A stretch of 64,000 bases of DNA, taken from NCBI RefSeq assembly GCF_000720135.1, contig NZ_JOIU01000019.1, positions 248,001 to 312,000 on the forward strand. Direction: 5' to 3'. This stretch comes from Streptomyces sp. NRRL S-1022. Its GTDB lineage: Bacteria; Actinomycetota; Actinomycetes; Streptomycetales; Streptomycetaceae. The notes under the pieces are model-generated. The model saw only the letters and a list, made by a program, of their open reading frames with translations, did not search any database and was not told the DNA's origin. This document shows, in pieces, positions 8,605 through 18,132 of this stretch. Numbering within the stretch: the stretch's first letter is position 1; each line of letters starts with the position of its first letter. A program made the translations under genes and the position numbers.

Positions 8605-9915
8605 ATGTATGAAGGCGGCCGGAGAATGAGGGAGAATGCCCGGGTGGCGGCGGATTTCAAGGCGTTCAGGGCGGACTACCAGGAGCTGGTGGACGAGATC
8701 TCCGAGCTGCTCGGGGTGCCCGCGACCCTGGAGAACCGCGACTTCGAGCTGATCGCCTTCGGTGCCTACGACAGCGAGGACGAGCTGGATCCGTCCGCGC
8801 TGGACCCGGTGCGCACCCGCTCGATCCTGACCCGGCGCTCCACGGCCACGGTCCGGTCCTGGTTCGAGGGCTTCGGCATCACCCGCGCGACCGGACCGGT
8901 CCGCATCCCGCCGAGCCCCGGGGCCGGCGTCTACCGCGGCCGGATCTGCCTGCCCGTGCGGCACCGGGGCGTCGTCCTCGGCTACGTCTGGCTGCTGGAG
9001 GGCGACCCCGGGCCCACCGACGCCCAGCTGGCCGCCGCGATGGCCGTCGCGGGCCGGATCGGCGCGCTGCTCGCCGACGAGGCGGAGGCCGGGGCCGGGC
9101 TCAGCCGGGAACTGCGGGCGGTGCTCACCGCGGAGAGCGGCTGGCAGCGGGACATGGCGGTGGCCGACCTGCGCACCGCCCTGGGCCCCCGCGCGGACGG
9201 CCCGCACACCCTGGTCTGTGTCGCGCCCTGGCCGTCGGCCGACCCGGACGACGCCCCGGCCGCCCGGACGATCCCGCACGCCACCGCGCTGTGCACACTG
9301 CCGTGGGGGGCGGCCGGGCAGAGCCTGGCGCTGCTGGTGCGGCTGCGGACCACGGAGACGAGCGCGCCCGCACTGGCGGCGGCCACCCGGCTGCTGAAGG
9401 AGGCCGAGGGGGCGCGCCAGGCGGCGGGCGGCGCGGCCCGCGGGGCCGGGGCGCGGGTGGCGGCGGCGGTCGCCGCGGGACTCCCCGCGGGGGCCGGGGG
9501 CGCCGCCGTCGCGGCCGGGATCGGCGAGACCCGCACCGGCCTCGCCGAGCTCGGCACGGTCTGGCAGGAGGCCACCGCCGCGGCGCGGGCCGCGCTGGCC
9601 GAGCCGCGGTTCGGGCCGGTCGCGCAGTGGTCGCGGATCGGGCCGTACCGGCTGCTGACCGCGCTGCCGCCCCAGGCCGCGCACGACCGCGTGGTCGGCC
9701 CGCTGCTCTCCCCCGTCCACCGGGAGCTGGCCCGCACCGCCGAGGTCTTCCTCGACTGCGCGGGCCAGGCCGGCCGCACGGCCTCCGAGCTGGGCATCCA
9801 CCGCCAGACGCTGTACTACCGCCTGTCCCGTGTGGAGCAGCTGACCGGCCTGGACCTGGACGACGGCGAGGACCGGCTGCTGCTGCACATGGCGCTGAAG
9901 CGCGCCCGGCTGTGA
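8605..9915 (+). CDS. PucR/CdaR-family transcriptional regulator of proline catabolism
   Basis: A protein of about 436 aa with a PucR-type C-terminal helix-turn-helix (about residues 375-430: [27 protein letters not shown]), the signature of this activator family. The N-terminal and middle regions (about 20-330) resemble the sensory and GGDEF-like spacer parts of the family; residues 270-300 are very Ala/Gly-rich. PucR-type proteins often activate adjacent catabolic genes, and this one is divergent from proline dehydrogenase, so a proline-responsive role is inferred. The start is uncertain: ATG 8605, ATG 8626 and GTG 8644 are all in frame, and GTG 8644 has a good AGGGAG upstream. Confidence 0.85.
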   Translation: MYEGGRRMRENARVAADFKAFRADYQELVDEISELLGVPATLENRDFELIAFGAYDSEDELDPSALDPVRTRSILTRRSTATVRSWFEGFGITRATGPVRIPPSPGAGVYRGRICLPVRHRGVVLGYVWLLEGDPGPTDAQLAAAMAVAGRIGALLADEAEAGAGLSRELRAVLTAESGWQRDMAVADLRTALGPRADGPHTLVCVAPWPSADPDDAPAARTIPHATALCTLPWGAAGQSLALLVRLRTTETSAPALAAATRLLKEAEGARQAAGGAARGAGARVAAAVAAGLPAGAGGAAVAAGIGETRTGLAELGTVWQEATAAARAALAEPRFGPVAQWSRIGPYRLLTALPPQAAHDRVVGPLLSPVHRELARTAEVFLDCAGQAGRTASELGIHRQTLYYRLSRVEQLTGLDLDDGEDRLLLHMALKRARL

Positions 9916-9975
9916 CCGTCCGGGCTGCGACCGTCCCGTCAGGCCGAGCCCCTCGGTACCGGGCCCGCCGCCGCG

Positions 9976-10135
9976 ATGCCCGCCGAACAGACGGTGATCG
10001 ACGCGGCGCGCGCCCGCCGTGCCGGCCTGCACGGCACAGCGCCCGGTGGAACCTCGCCTGCGACGGGGGCATGGGGGTGGGCGCGGCCGGCTTCGGCCTC
10101 CTCGCGGCGCACACCGGGTACGCGGGCGCGCCGAC
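9976..10135 (+). pseudogene. Decayed fragment of a major-facilitator transporter
   Basis: This lies in the 364-base gap between the PucR gene and the tetR gene. From 10047 one frame reads WNLACDGGMGVGAAGFGLL and continues to HTGYAGA, very like a transporter helix with its flanking motif. Just upstream another frame gives ARRAGLHGTA, which commonly precedes that helix in such proteins. The two parts are out of frame, the rest of the protein is missing, and no ribosome binding site is seen. I infer a relic of a lost transporter. The remainder of the gap is G/C-rich and shows only a tandem repeat. Confidence 0.45.
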
Positions 10136-10185
10136 CGGGCTGCCGAGGCCGGGCGCCCTGGCCCGGCGGTGCGCGACCGGCGGGC

Positions 10186-10227
10186 GGGCGCCGGTCACCG
10201 GGCACCGGGCGCCGGTCACCGGGCACC
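10186..10227. repeat. Tandem 21-bp repeat, two perfect copies
   Basis: Units 10186-10206 and 10207-10227 are identical. They lie downstream of the transporter relic and just past the tetR stop codon. Polymerase slippage in non-coding DNA is the simplest explanation. Confidence 0.8.
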
Positions 10228-10279
10228 GGTGCGACCCTGGGCGGGTCAGTCCCCGGCGGCACCCGCCCGGCCGGCCGGG

Positions 10280-10867
10280 TCAGCCGTTCCTGCCGACTCC
10301 GGCGATGACCCGCCGCAGCCCCTCCGTGAGCTGCTCGGCGGTGGTCGCCGTGTCCGGGTCGAAGAGCCACTGGACCATGAGGCCGTTGAGGAGGGTCTGG
10401 TAGAGCCGGCCCTCGGCCTCGACCGTCTCCCGGTCGAGGTCCGCCTCCGGAATGCCGGTGAACATGGACGCCAGTCCCGCCCGGCCCTCCCGCTGGGCCT
10501 CGGCCAGGCGCCCCCGCACCCCCTCCAGCCGCTCGTCCTGGAACATCAGCTCGAAGCTGAGCAGCCAGATCGCCCGGGCCTCGGGCACCGTGGCGATGAT
10601 GGCGGCCATCACCTCCCGGAAGCGCTCCAGAGAACCCGGGGGCTGGGTGGTCTCCACGCCTGCGCCGGGGTCGAAGCGCTCGCCCACGCCCTCGATCAGC
10701 GAGATGTAGGCCTGCACCAGCAGGGCGTCCTTCGAGCCGTAGTGGTAGCCGATCGATGCCAGGTTGGTGCCCGACTCCCGGACGACGTCCCGCGCGGTGG
10801 TGCGCAGGAACCCCTTCTCCAGCAGGCAGCGCTTGGCGCCTTCGAGCAGATCCTCACGGTGTCCCAT
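10280..10867 (-). CDS. TetR-family repressor of the adjacent efflux gene
   Basis: A 195-aa protein with an N-terminal TetR helix-turn-helix (about residues 8-50: TTARDVVRESGTNLASIGYHYGSKDALL) and a C-terminal ligand domain. It is divergent from a DHA2 drug transporter, the usual arrangement for a repressor that senses a pump substrate. ATG 10867 was chosen over GTG 10876 because AGGGTGG precedes it at a suitable distance. The shared intergenic region holds a repeated CTAGAC motif that may be its operator. Confidence 0.88.
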   Translation of the reverse strand: MGHREDLLEGAKRCLLEKGFLRTTARDVVRESGTNLASIGYHYGSKDALLVQAYISLIEGVGERFDPGAGVETTQPPGSLERFREVMAAIIATVPEARAIWLLSFELMFQDERLEGVRGRLAEAQREGRAGLASMFTGIPEADLDRETVEAEGRLYQTLLNGLMVQWLFDPDTATTAEQLTEGLRRVIAGVGRNG

Positions 10868-10898
10868 GCGGCCCACCCTACCCGCGACCCATACAACC

Positions 10899-10957
10899 GT
10901 CCTAGACGAATGACTTATACATTTGTTCTAGACAAGCGTTTAATACGCCCGTACAGT
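10899..10957. promoter_or_regulatory. Divergent tetR/efflux control region with repeated CTAGAC boxes
   Basis: Two similar boxes, GTCCTAGACGAA (10899-10910) and GTTCTAGACAAG (10925-10936), lie in direct orientation 26 bases apart. The second overlaps a good plus-strand promoter: TAGACA (10929-10934), a 17-base spacer and TACAGT (10952-10957). A repressor bound there would block the pump promoter. The region is A/T-rich compared with its surroundings. Confidence 0.6.
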
Positions 10958-10964
10958 CTCCGGC

Positions 10965-12479
10965 ATGACGACGAACGCGACGAGCACCACCGCCCCCGTC
11001 CGAGCCGGACGCCGTGAGTGGACCGCGCTCGGTGTGCTGATGCTGCCGCTGCTGCTGGTCTCGATGGACGTCTCCGTCCTGTACTTCGCGACCCCCGCGA
11101 TCAGCGCCGACCTGCACCCGAGGGGCACCCAGCAGCTGTGGATCTTCGACATCTACGGCTTCGTCCTGGCCGGCCTGCTGATGACGATGGGCTCGCTCGG
11201 CGACCACATCGGCCGCCGCAGGCTCCTCCTCGTGGGAGCCGCGGCCTTCGGCGCCGCCTCGCTCCTCGCGGCCTACGCGAACAGCGCCGGGACCCTGATC
11301 GCGGCCCGCGCGATCCTCGGCATCGGCGGCGCGACCCTGATGCCGTCCACCATGGCCCTGCTGCGCACGATGTTCACCGACCCGGTCCAGCGGGCGAAGG
11401 CGATCGGAGCGTGGTCCGGCGTGATGACCGGCGGCATCGCCCTCGGCTCGGTGATGAGCGGCATCCTCGTCGAGCACTTCTGGTGGGGCTCGGTCTTCCT
11501 GGTCAACCTGCCCGCGATGGCGCTGCTGCTCGTCCTCGGCCCGGTGCTGCTGCCCGAGTCCAGGCACCCCGCGCCCGGCCGCTTCGACTGGCCGAGCGTC
11601 CCGCTGTCCATGGCCGCCGTGCTCCCCGTGATCTACGGCCTCAAGGAGATCCCCTCCGAGGGCTGGCACCCGCTGTACGTCGTCTCGATCACCGTCGGCC
11701 TGCTCTTCGCGGCCCTGTTCGTCCGGCGCCAGCGCACCGCCGGCTCGCCGCTGATCCCGCCGGCCCTGCTCAAGGGCCGCGGCTTCACCCCGGCGCTGGT
11801 CCTGAACCTCGTCGCCAGCCTCGGCATGATGGGCTCGGCGATCTTCACCACGCAGTACCTCCAGTCCGTCCTCGGCAAGAGCCCCCTGGAGGCGGCCCTG
11901 TGGAGCCTGCTGCCCTCGGTGTTCATCGGAGTCGCCGGTCCGGTCACGACGGCGCTCGTCCAGCGGGGCGTCGACCGGGGGTACGTCGTCGCCGGCGGCT
12001 TCGCGGCCATGGCGGCGGGTTACGTGGTGCTCGCCCTCGTCGGCACCGACTCGCTGTGGCCGGTGCTCACCGGGGCCGGCGTCCTGGCCTGCGGAATGGT
12101 CGCGATCATGTCCCAGCTGACCGACCTCGCCATGACCAGCACGGCGGTGGAGCGAGCGGGCACGGCCTCCTCGCTGCTGGAGACCGGCGCCGAGTTCGGC
12201 GGCGCGCTCGGCATGGCGGTCCTTGGCTCCATCGGTACGGCGCTCTACCGCCACGAGATGCCGGCCGGCGCGCCGGACCAGGCCCGCGAGACCCTGGGCG
12301 GCGCCCTCGCGACGGCCGCCCGCCTGCCCGGCGGGGCCGGCGACACCCTCCTCGCCACGGCCCGGGAGGCGTTCACCAGCGGCATGCGGGGCGCCGCGCT
12401 GGCCGGGGCGGTGATCCTGCTGCTGGCGGCGGTGGGCGCGGCGGTGACGCTGCGCGGGATCGGGGCCGGGCGGAAGTAA
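10965..12479 (+). CDS. DHA2-family multidrug efflux transporter (14 helices)
   Basis: A 504-aa major facilitator with the length and hydrophobicity of the 14-helix DHA2 group (QacA/LfrA/SmvA type), a proton-coupled exporter of cationic drugs. Visible features are the helix-1 segment SMDVSVLYFATPAI near residue 33, the loop motif GDHIGRRRLLL near 80, and the antiporter motif region GVMTGGIALGSVMSG in helix 5 near 150. No ribosome binding site precedes ATG 10965, and the promoter predicts transcription starting at or next to the A of the ATG, so the mRNA is probably leaderless. Control by the divergent TetR is inferred. Confidence 0.9.
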   Translation: MTTNATSTTAPVRAGRREWTALGVLMLPLLLVSMDVSVLYFATPAISADLHPRGTQQLWIFDIYGFVLAGLLMTMGSLGDHIGRRRLLLVGAAAFGAASLLAAYANSAGTLIAARAILGIGGATLMPSTMALLRTMFTDPVQRAKAIGAWSGVMTGGIALGSVMSGILVEHFWWGSVFLVNLPAMALLLVLGPVLLPESRHPAPGRFDWPSVPLSMAAVLPVIYGLKEIPSEGWHPLYVVSITVGLLFAALFVRRQRTAGSPLIPPALLKGRGFTPALVLNLVASLGMMGSAIFTTQYLQSVLGKSPLEAALWSLLPSVFIGVAGPVTTALVQRGVDRGYVVAGGFAAMAAGYVVLALVGTDSLWPVLTGAGVLACGMVAIMSQLTDLAMTSTAVERAGTASSLLETGAEFGGALGMAVLGSIGTALYRHEMPAGAPDQARETLGGALATAARLPGGAGDTLLATAREAFTSGMRGAALAGAVILLLAAVGAAVTLRGIGAGRK

Positions 12480-12491
12480 GGGGGAACGGAA

Positions 12492-12534
12492 AACGCCGGA
12501 CGGGCTGAGGGAAGACCTCAGCCCGTCCGGCGTT
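12492..12534. terminator. Strong bidirectional terminator
   Basis: A perfect 19-bp stem (12492-12510 with 12516-12534) with a 5-base loop lies between the convergent efflux and serA genes. In serA orientation it is followed by TTTTCC, so it is a good intrinsic terminator for serA and probably stops the efflux transcript as well. Confidence 0.9.
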
Positions 12535-12548
12535 CCGGCACGGACGGA

Positions 12549-14138
12549 TCAGACCAGGTTCACCGAGCGGGCGGAGCGCGCACCGATCTCCTCGGCGACC
12601 TCGGCCAGCACGCCGGAGCCCACCGTGTCGTCCACGGTGAGGACGGCGAGCGCCTCACCGCCCACCGTCGCGCGGGCGACCTGCATGCCGGCGATGTTGA
12701 GGCCCGCCTCGCCGAGGATGCGGCCGACGGTGCCGACGACACCCGGGCGGTCCTCGTAGCGCAGGACGACCATGTGGTCGGCGAGCGCGAGGTCGACGTC
12801 GTAGTCGCCGACCGCGACGATCTTCTGGACGTGCTTCGGGCCGGCCAGCGTGCCGGAGACCGACACCTCCTCGCCGGTGCCCAGCGTGCCGCGCACGGTC
12901 ACCACGTTGCGGTGCTCGGCCGACTCGGAGCTGGTGGTCAGCCGCACCTCGACCCCACGCTCCTGCGCGAACAGCGGGGCGTTGACGTACGACACCGTCT
13001 CGTCGACGACGTCCTCGAAGACACCCTTGAGCGCGGACAGCTCCAGCACCTTCACGTCGTGCTGGGTGATCTCGCCGTAGACCTCGACGTCGAGGCGGAC
13101 CGCGACCTCACCGGCGAGCGCGGTGAAGATGCGGCCGAGGCGCTCGGCGAGCGGCAGGCCCGGCTTGACGTCCTCGGCGATGACACCGCCCTGCACGTTC
13201 ACCGCGTCCGGCACCAGCTCACCGGCGAGGGCGAGACGGACCGACTTGGCGACGGCGATACCGGCCTTCTCCTGCGCCTCGTCGGTGGAGGCGCCGAGGT
13301 GCGGGGTGCAGACGACCTGGTCCAGCTCGAAGAGCGGGGAGTCGGTGCACGGCTCCTTGGCGTACACGTCGAGGCCCGCGCCGGCGACCCGGCCCTCCTT
13401 CAGCGCCGCGTACAGCGCCGCCTCGTCCACGATGCCGCCACGGGCGGCGTTGACGACGCGCACGGTCGGCTTGACCTTGCGCAGCGCCTCGTCGCCGATC
13501 AGGCCGAGCGTCTCGGGGGTCTTGGGCAGGTGGACGGTGATGAAGTCGGAGACCTCCAGCAGCTCGTCCAGCGACAGCACCTTGACGCCCATCTGCGCAG
13601 CCCGCGCGGGCTGCACGTAGGGGTCGTAGGCGACGACCTTCATGCCGAAGGCGGACATGCGCTGCGCGACGAGGGCGCCGATGCGGCCCAGGCCCACCAC
13701 GCCCAGTGTCTTCTCGGCCAGCTCCACGCCGGTGTACTTGCTGCGCTTCCACTCGCCGTTCTTCAGCGCGGCGTTGGCCTGCGGGATGTTGCGGGCCGTG
13801 GCGAGGATGAGACCGCAGGCCAGCTCGGCGGCGGTCACGATGTTGGAGGTGGGGGCGTTGACGACCATCACGCCGGCCTTGGTGGCGGCGGAGACGTCGA
13901 CGTTGTCCAGGCCGACACCGGCCCGGGCGACGACCTTGAGCTTCTTCGCGGCGGCGATGGCCTCGGCGTCGACCTTGGTGGCCGAGCGGATCAGGATCGC
14001 GTCCACGTCGGCGATGGCCGGCAGCAGTTCGGCGCGGTCCGCGCCGTTGCAGTGCCGGATCTCGAAGTCCGGACCGAGTGCGTCGACGGTGGCAGGCGAC
14101 AGCTCTTCAGCGATGAGTACGACAGGTTTCGAGCTCAC
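12549..14138 (-). CDS. serA: D-3-phosphoglycerate dehydrogenase
   Basis: A 529-aa long-form enzyme that oxidises 3-phosphoglycerate with NAD, the first step of serine synthesis. It has a hydroxyacid dehydrogenase core with the Rossmann motif GLGRIGALVAQR near residue 145 and the catalytic His segment CTPHLGASTDEAQ near 280. An intervening domain spans about 315-450. A C-terminal ACT domain (about 455-529, RPGVVGTVGRILGEAGLNIAGM) is the site of serine inhibition in long-form enzymes. I chose GTG 14138 because GAGGA lies five bases upstream; the ATG at 14150 would put that site within the gene. Confidence 0.96.
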   Translation of the reverse strand: MSSKPVVLIAEELSPATVDALGPDFEIRHCNGADRAELLPAIADVDAILIRSATKVDAEAIAAAKKLKVVARAGVGLDNVDVSAATKAGVMVVNAPTSNIVTAAELACGLILATARNIPQANAALKNGEWKRSKYTGVELAEKTLGVVGLGRIGALVAQRMSAFGMKVVAYDPYVQPARAAQMGVKVLSLDELLEVSDFITVHLPKTPETLGLIGDEALRKVKPTVRVVNAARGGIVDEAALYAALKEGRVAGAGLDVYAKEPCTDSPLFELDQVVCTPHLGASTDEAQEKAGIAVAKSVRLALAGELVPDAVNVQGGVIAEDVKPGLPLAERLGRIFTALAGEVAVRLDVEVYGEITQHDVKVLELSALKGVFEDVVDETVSYVNAPLFAQERGVEVRLTTSSESAEHRNVVTVRGTLGTGEEVSVSGTLAGPKHVQKIVAVGDYDVDLALADHMVVLRYEDRPGVVGTVGRILGEAGLNIAGMQVARATVGGEALAVLTVDDTVGSGVLAEVAEEIGARSARSVNLV

Positions 14139-14164
14139 GTGAGTCCTCACATGTGCGATGCGGA

Positions 14165-14182
14165 CGGCCGTCCCGACGGCCG
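14165..14182 (-). promoter_or_regulatory. Hairpin in the serA leader
   Basis: A perfect 8-bp inverted repeat with a 2-base spacer lies 27 bases upstream of the serA start. It would sit close to the ribosome binding site in the mRNA. It could modulate initiation or be fortuitous G/C symmetry. Confidence 0.3.
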
Positions 14183-14326
14183 CAGGCGGAGGAGGGGGGC
14201 TAGCCGCGGAAGACGCACGACGCTGTGGGCCTGACGCGTGTTGTGCAGCAGTCTAGTGGTGCGGCGGGCGCCGTATTACGCCACCGCGGAAGGATCACTC
14301 GTCCGGGGCTGGACGGGGTGGACAAC

Positions 14327-14355
14327 AGAGGCCGGAGCGGTCCGCCCCGGCCCCT
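14327..14355 (-). terminator. Candidate terminator after ilvC
   Basis: An imperfect G/C-rich inverted repeat (14327-14340 with 14342-14355) lies 11 bases past the ilvC stop codon. The very short spacer means the innermost pairs must open. No T-run follows. Confidence 0.45.
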
Positions 14356-14365
14356 GTCGACAGGC

Positions 14366-16007
<1,642 letters not shown>

Positions 16008-16038
16008 GGTCTTTGTGCTCTTCCTTGCCTGTTGAAAG

Positions 16039-17889
16039 TCAGTCGTCTTCGTTGTCGCCGAAGTCGGGGCGGACGTCCCGGGCGGCCATGATCTCGTCGT
16101 TGGAGGTCCCGGCGGCGACCATCGGCCAGACCATCGCGTCCTCGTGGACGATGAAGTCGATGACGACCGGGCGGTCGTTGATGGAGTTGGCCTCCTCGAT
16201 GACCTTGTCCAGGTCCTCCGGGCGCTCGCAGCGCAGGCCCACGCAGCCCATCGCCTCGGACAGCTTCACGAAGTCCGGCACGCGCGTGCCCTTGGCCTGC
16301 GGGTTGATGTCGTCCGGGCCGCTGTGCAGCACGGTGTTGGAGTAGCGCTGGTTGTAGAACAGGGTCTGCCACTGGCGGACCATCCCGAGGGCGCCGTTGT
16401 TGATGACGGCGACCTTGATCGGGATGTTGTTCAGGGCGCAGGTGGTCAGTTCCTGATTGGTCATCTGGAAGCAGCCGTCGCCGTCGATCGCCCAGACCGT
16501 CCGGCCCGGCTGACCGGCCTTGGCGCCCATCGCGGCCGGGACCGCGTAGCCCATGGTCCCGGCGCCGCCGGAGTTGAGCCAGGTGGCGGGCTTGTCGTAC
16601 TGGATGAAGTGCGCGGCCCACATCTGGTGCTGGCCGACGCCCGCCGCGAAGACCGTGCCCTCGGGGGCGAGCTGCCCGATGCGCTCGATGACCTGCTGCG
16701 GGGAGAGCGAGCCGTCGCTCGGCAGGTCGTAGCCGAGCGGGTAGGTCTGGCGCCACCGGTTCAGGTCGCTCCACCAGGCGCTGTAGTCGCCCTGGTGACC
16801 CTCGCTGTGCTCCTTCTGCACGGCCTGCACCAGGTCGGCGATGACCTCGCGGGCGTCGCCGACGATCGGCACGTCCGCGGCGCGGTTCTTGCCGATCTCG
16901 GCCGGGTCGATGTCCGCGTGGACGATCTTGGCGTAGGGGGCGAAGCTGTCCAGCTTGCCGGTGACGCGGTCGTCGAAGCGGGCGCCGAGGGCGACGATCA
17001 GGTCGGCCTTCTGCAGCGCGGTGACCGCGGCGACGCTGCCGTGCATGCCGGGCATGCCCAGGTGCTGCGGGTGGCTGTCGGGGAACGCGCCGAGCGCCAT
17101 CAGGGTGGTGGTGACCGGCGCGCCGGTCAGCTCGGCGAGGACCTTCAGCTCGGCCGTGGCCTGCGCCTTGAGGACGCCGCCGCCCACGTAGAGGACGGGC
17201 CGCCGGGCGGCGGTGACGAGCTTGGCGGCCTCGCGGATCTGCTTGGCGTGCGGCTTGGTCACCGGGCGGTAGCCCGGCAGGTCCATCACCGGGGGCCAGG
17301 AGAAGGTGGTCTTCGCCTGGAGGGCGTCCTTGGCGATGTCCACCAGGACCGGGCCGGGGCGGCCGGTGGAGGCGATGTGGAACGCCTGCGCGATGACCCG
17401 CGGGATGTCCTCGGCCTTGGTGACGAGGAAGTTGTGCTTGGTGATCGGCATGGTGATGCCGACGATGTCCGCCTCCTGGAAGGCGTCCGTGCCGATCGCC
17501 TTGGAGGCGACCTGGCCGGTGATCGCGACCAGCGGCACCGAGTCCATGTGCGCGTCGGCGATCGGCGTCACCAGGTTGGTGGCGCCCGGGCCGCTCGTCG
17601 CCATGCAGACGCCGACCTTGCCGGTGGCCTGCGCGTAGCCGGTGGCCGCGTGGCCGGCGCCCTGCTCGTGCCGGACCAGGACGTGCCGCACCCGGGTGGA
17701 GTCCATCAGCGGGTCGTAGGCCGGCAGGATCGCACCGCCCGGAATGCCGAATACCGTGTCCGCGCCGACCTCCTCAAGGGAGCGGATGAGGGACTGCGCA
17801 CCCGTGACGTGCTCGACGGGGGCGGACTGCTGTCCTCCGGAACGGGGCCGCGGCTGCGGATGGTGGGCCCCGGTGGCCTGCTCGGTCAT
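16039..17889 (-). CDS. ilvB: Acetolactate synthase large (catalytic) subunit
   Basis: A 616-aa ThDP- and FAD-dependent enzyme that condenses pyruvate with pyruvate or 2-oxobutyrate, the committed step of branched-chain synthesis. The ThDP glutamate region [16 protein letters not shown] lies near residue 40, the central domain has [14 protein letters not shown] near 210, and the ThDP/Mg motif runs from [12 protein letters not shown] near 480 to NN some 20 residues later. ATG 17889 fits best, with AAGAGA upstream; ATG 17895 is two codons earlier, and a longer frame to 17946 has no good site. Expression is controlled by the attenuator upstream. Confidence 0.96.
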   Translation of the reverse strand: MTEQATGAHHPQPRPRSGGQQSAPVEHVTGAQSLIRSLEEVGADTVFGIPGGAILPAYDPLMDSTRVRHVLVRHEQGAGHAATGYAQATGKVGVCMATSGPGATNLVTPIADAHMDSVPLVAITGQVASKAIGTDAFQEADIVGITMPITKHNFLVTKAEDIPRVIAQAFHIASTGRPGPVLVDIAKDALQAKTTFSWPPVMDLPGYRPVTKPHAKQIREAAKLVTAARRPVLYVGGGVLKAQATAELKVLAELTGAPVTTTLMALGAFPDSHPQHLGMPGMHGSVAAVTALQKADLIVALGARFDDRVTGKLDSFAPYAKIVHADIDPAEIGKNRAADVPIVGDAREVIADLVQAVQKEHSEGHQGDYSAWWSDLNRWRQTYPLGYDLPSDGSLSPQQVIERIGQLAPEGTVFAAGVGQHQMWAAHFIQYDKPATWLNSGGAGTMGYAVPAAMGAKAGQPGRTVWAIDGDGCFQMTNQELTTCALNNIPIKVAVINNGALGMVRQWQTLFYNQRYSNTVLHSGPDDINPQAKGTRVPDFVKLSEAMGCVGLRCERPEDLDKVIEEANSINDRPVVIDFIVHEDAMVWPMVAAGTSNDEIMAARDVRPDFGDNEDD

Positions 17890-17946
17890 CGGCATTCTCT
17901 TCTCGATGCTGAGGGTTTTTGCGAGGTTCGGGCGGAGTGGGAGCAC

Positions 17947-17967
17947 TGCACGAAAGTCACTCGTGCA
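17947..17967 (-). promoter_or_regulatory. Second small hairpin between the ilvB attenuator and ilvB
   Basis: A perfect 7-bp stem (17947-17953 with 17961-17967) lies immediately past the attenuator T-run. Its GCACGA sequence repeats part of the terminator stem, so alternative pairing between the two hairpins is possible. Confidence 0.4.
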
Positions 17968-17969
17968 AC

Positions 17970-18003
17970 AAAAAACCCCTCGTGCCGGAAGGCAAGCGAG
18001 GGG
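17970..18003 (-). terminator. ilvB attenuator terminator
   Basis: On the minus strand CCCCTCG pairs with CGAGGGG (17997-18003 with 17976-17982), with an inner TGCC/GGCA stem, followed directly by six T. It lies between the 13-codon leader peptide and ilvB. This is the intrinsic terminator expected for ribosome-mediated transcription attenuation. Confidence 0.92.
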
Positions 18004-18020
18004 AGCGCGCCGGTGAGGTC

Positions 18021-18057
18021 GCTGGGGATTCCGGATCGCCCTCCGGTGGGTCCCAGC
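18021..18057 (-). promoter_or_regulatory. Pause hairpin of the ilvB leader
   Basis: Nested pairing is visible just after the leader-peptide stop codon: an outer stem 18021-18026 with 18052-18057 and an inner stem 18031-18035 with 18042-18046. It is in the right place for the pause or alternative structure of an attenuator. The exact anti-terminator pairing cannot be settled by eye. Confidence 0.55.
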
Positions 18058-18099
18058 TCAGCCGACGCGCTGTCCAAGTACGAGAATTCGGGTGCGCAT
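18058..18099 (-). CDS. ilvB leader peptide (MRTRILVLGQRVG)
   Basis: A 13-residue ORF from ATG 18099 to TGA 18058 with GGAGGG about 8 bases upstream. Residues 5-8 are Ile-Leu-Val-Leu and residue 12 is Val. Their codons (ATT, CTC, GTA, CTT) are less G/C-biased than usual here. Scarcity of charged Ile, Leu or Val tRNAs would stall a ribosome on them, disfavour the terminator downstream and let transcription continue into ilvB. Leader peptides of this kind before ilvB are established in actinobacteria. Confidence 0.9.
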   Translation of the reverse strand: MRTRILVLGQRVG

Positions 18100-18132
18100 G
18101 GGACTGACCCTCCCCCCGGCACGCACCACGTG

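Noticed and set aside
10037..10183. Intact short transporter gene
   Set aside because: The helix-like fragment lacks a start, a ribosome binding site and the rest of the fold, so it is treated as a relic.
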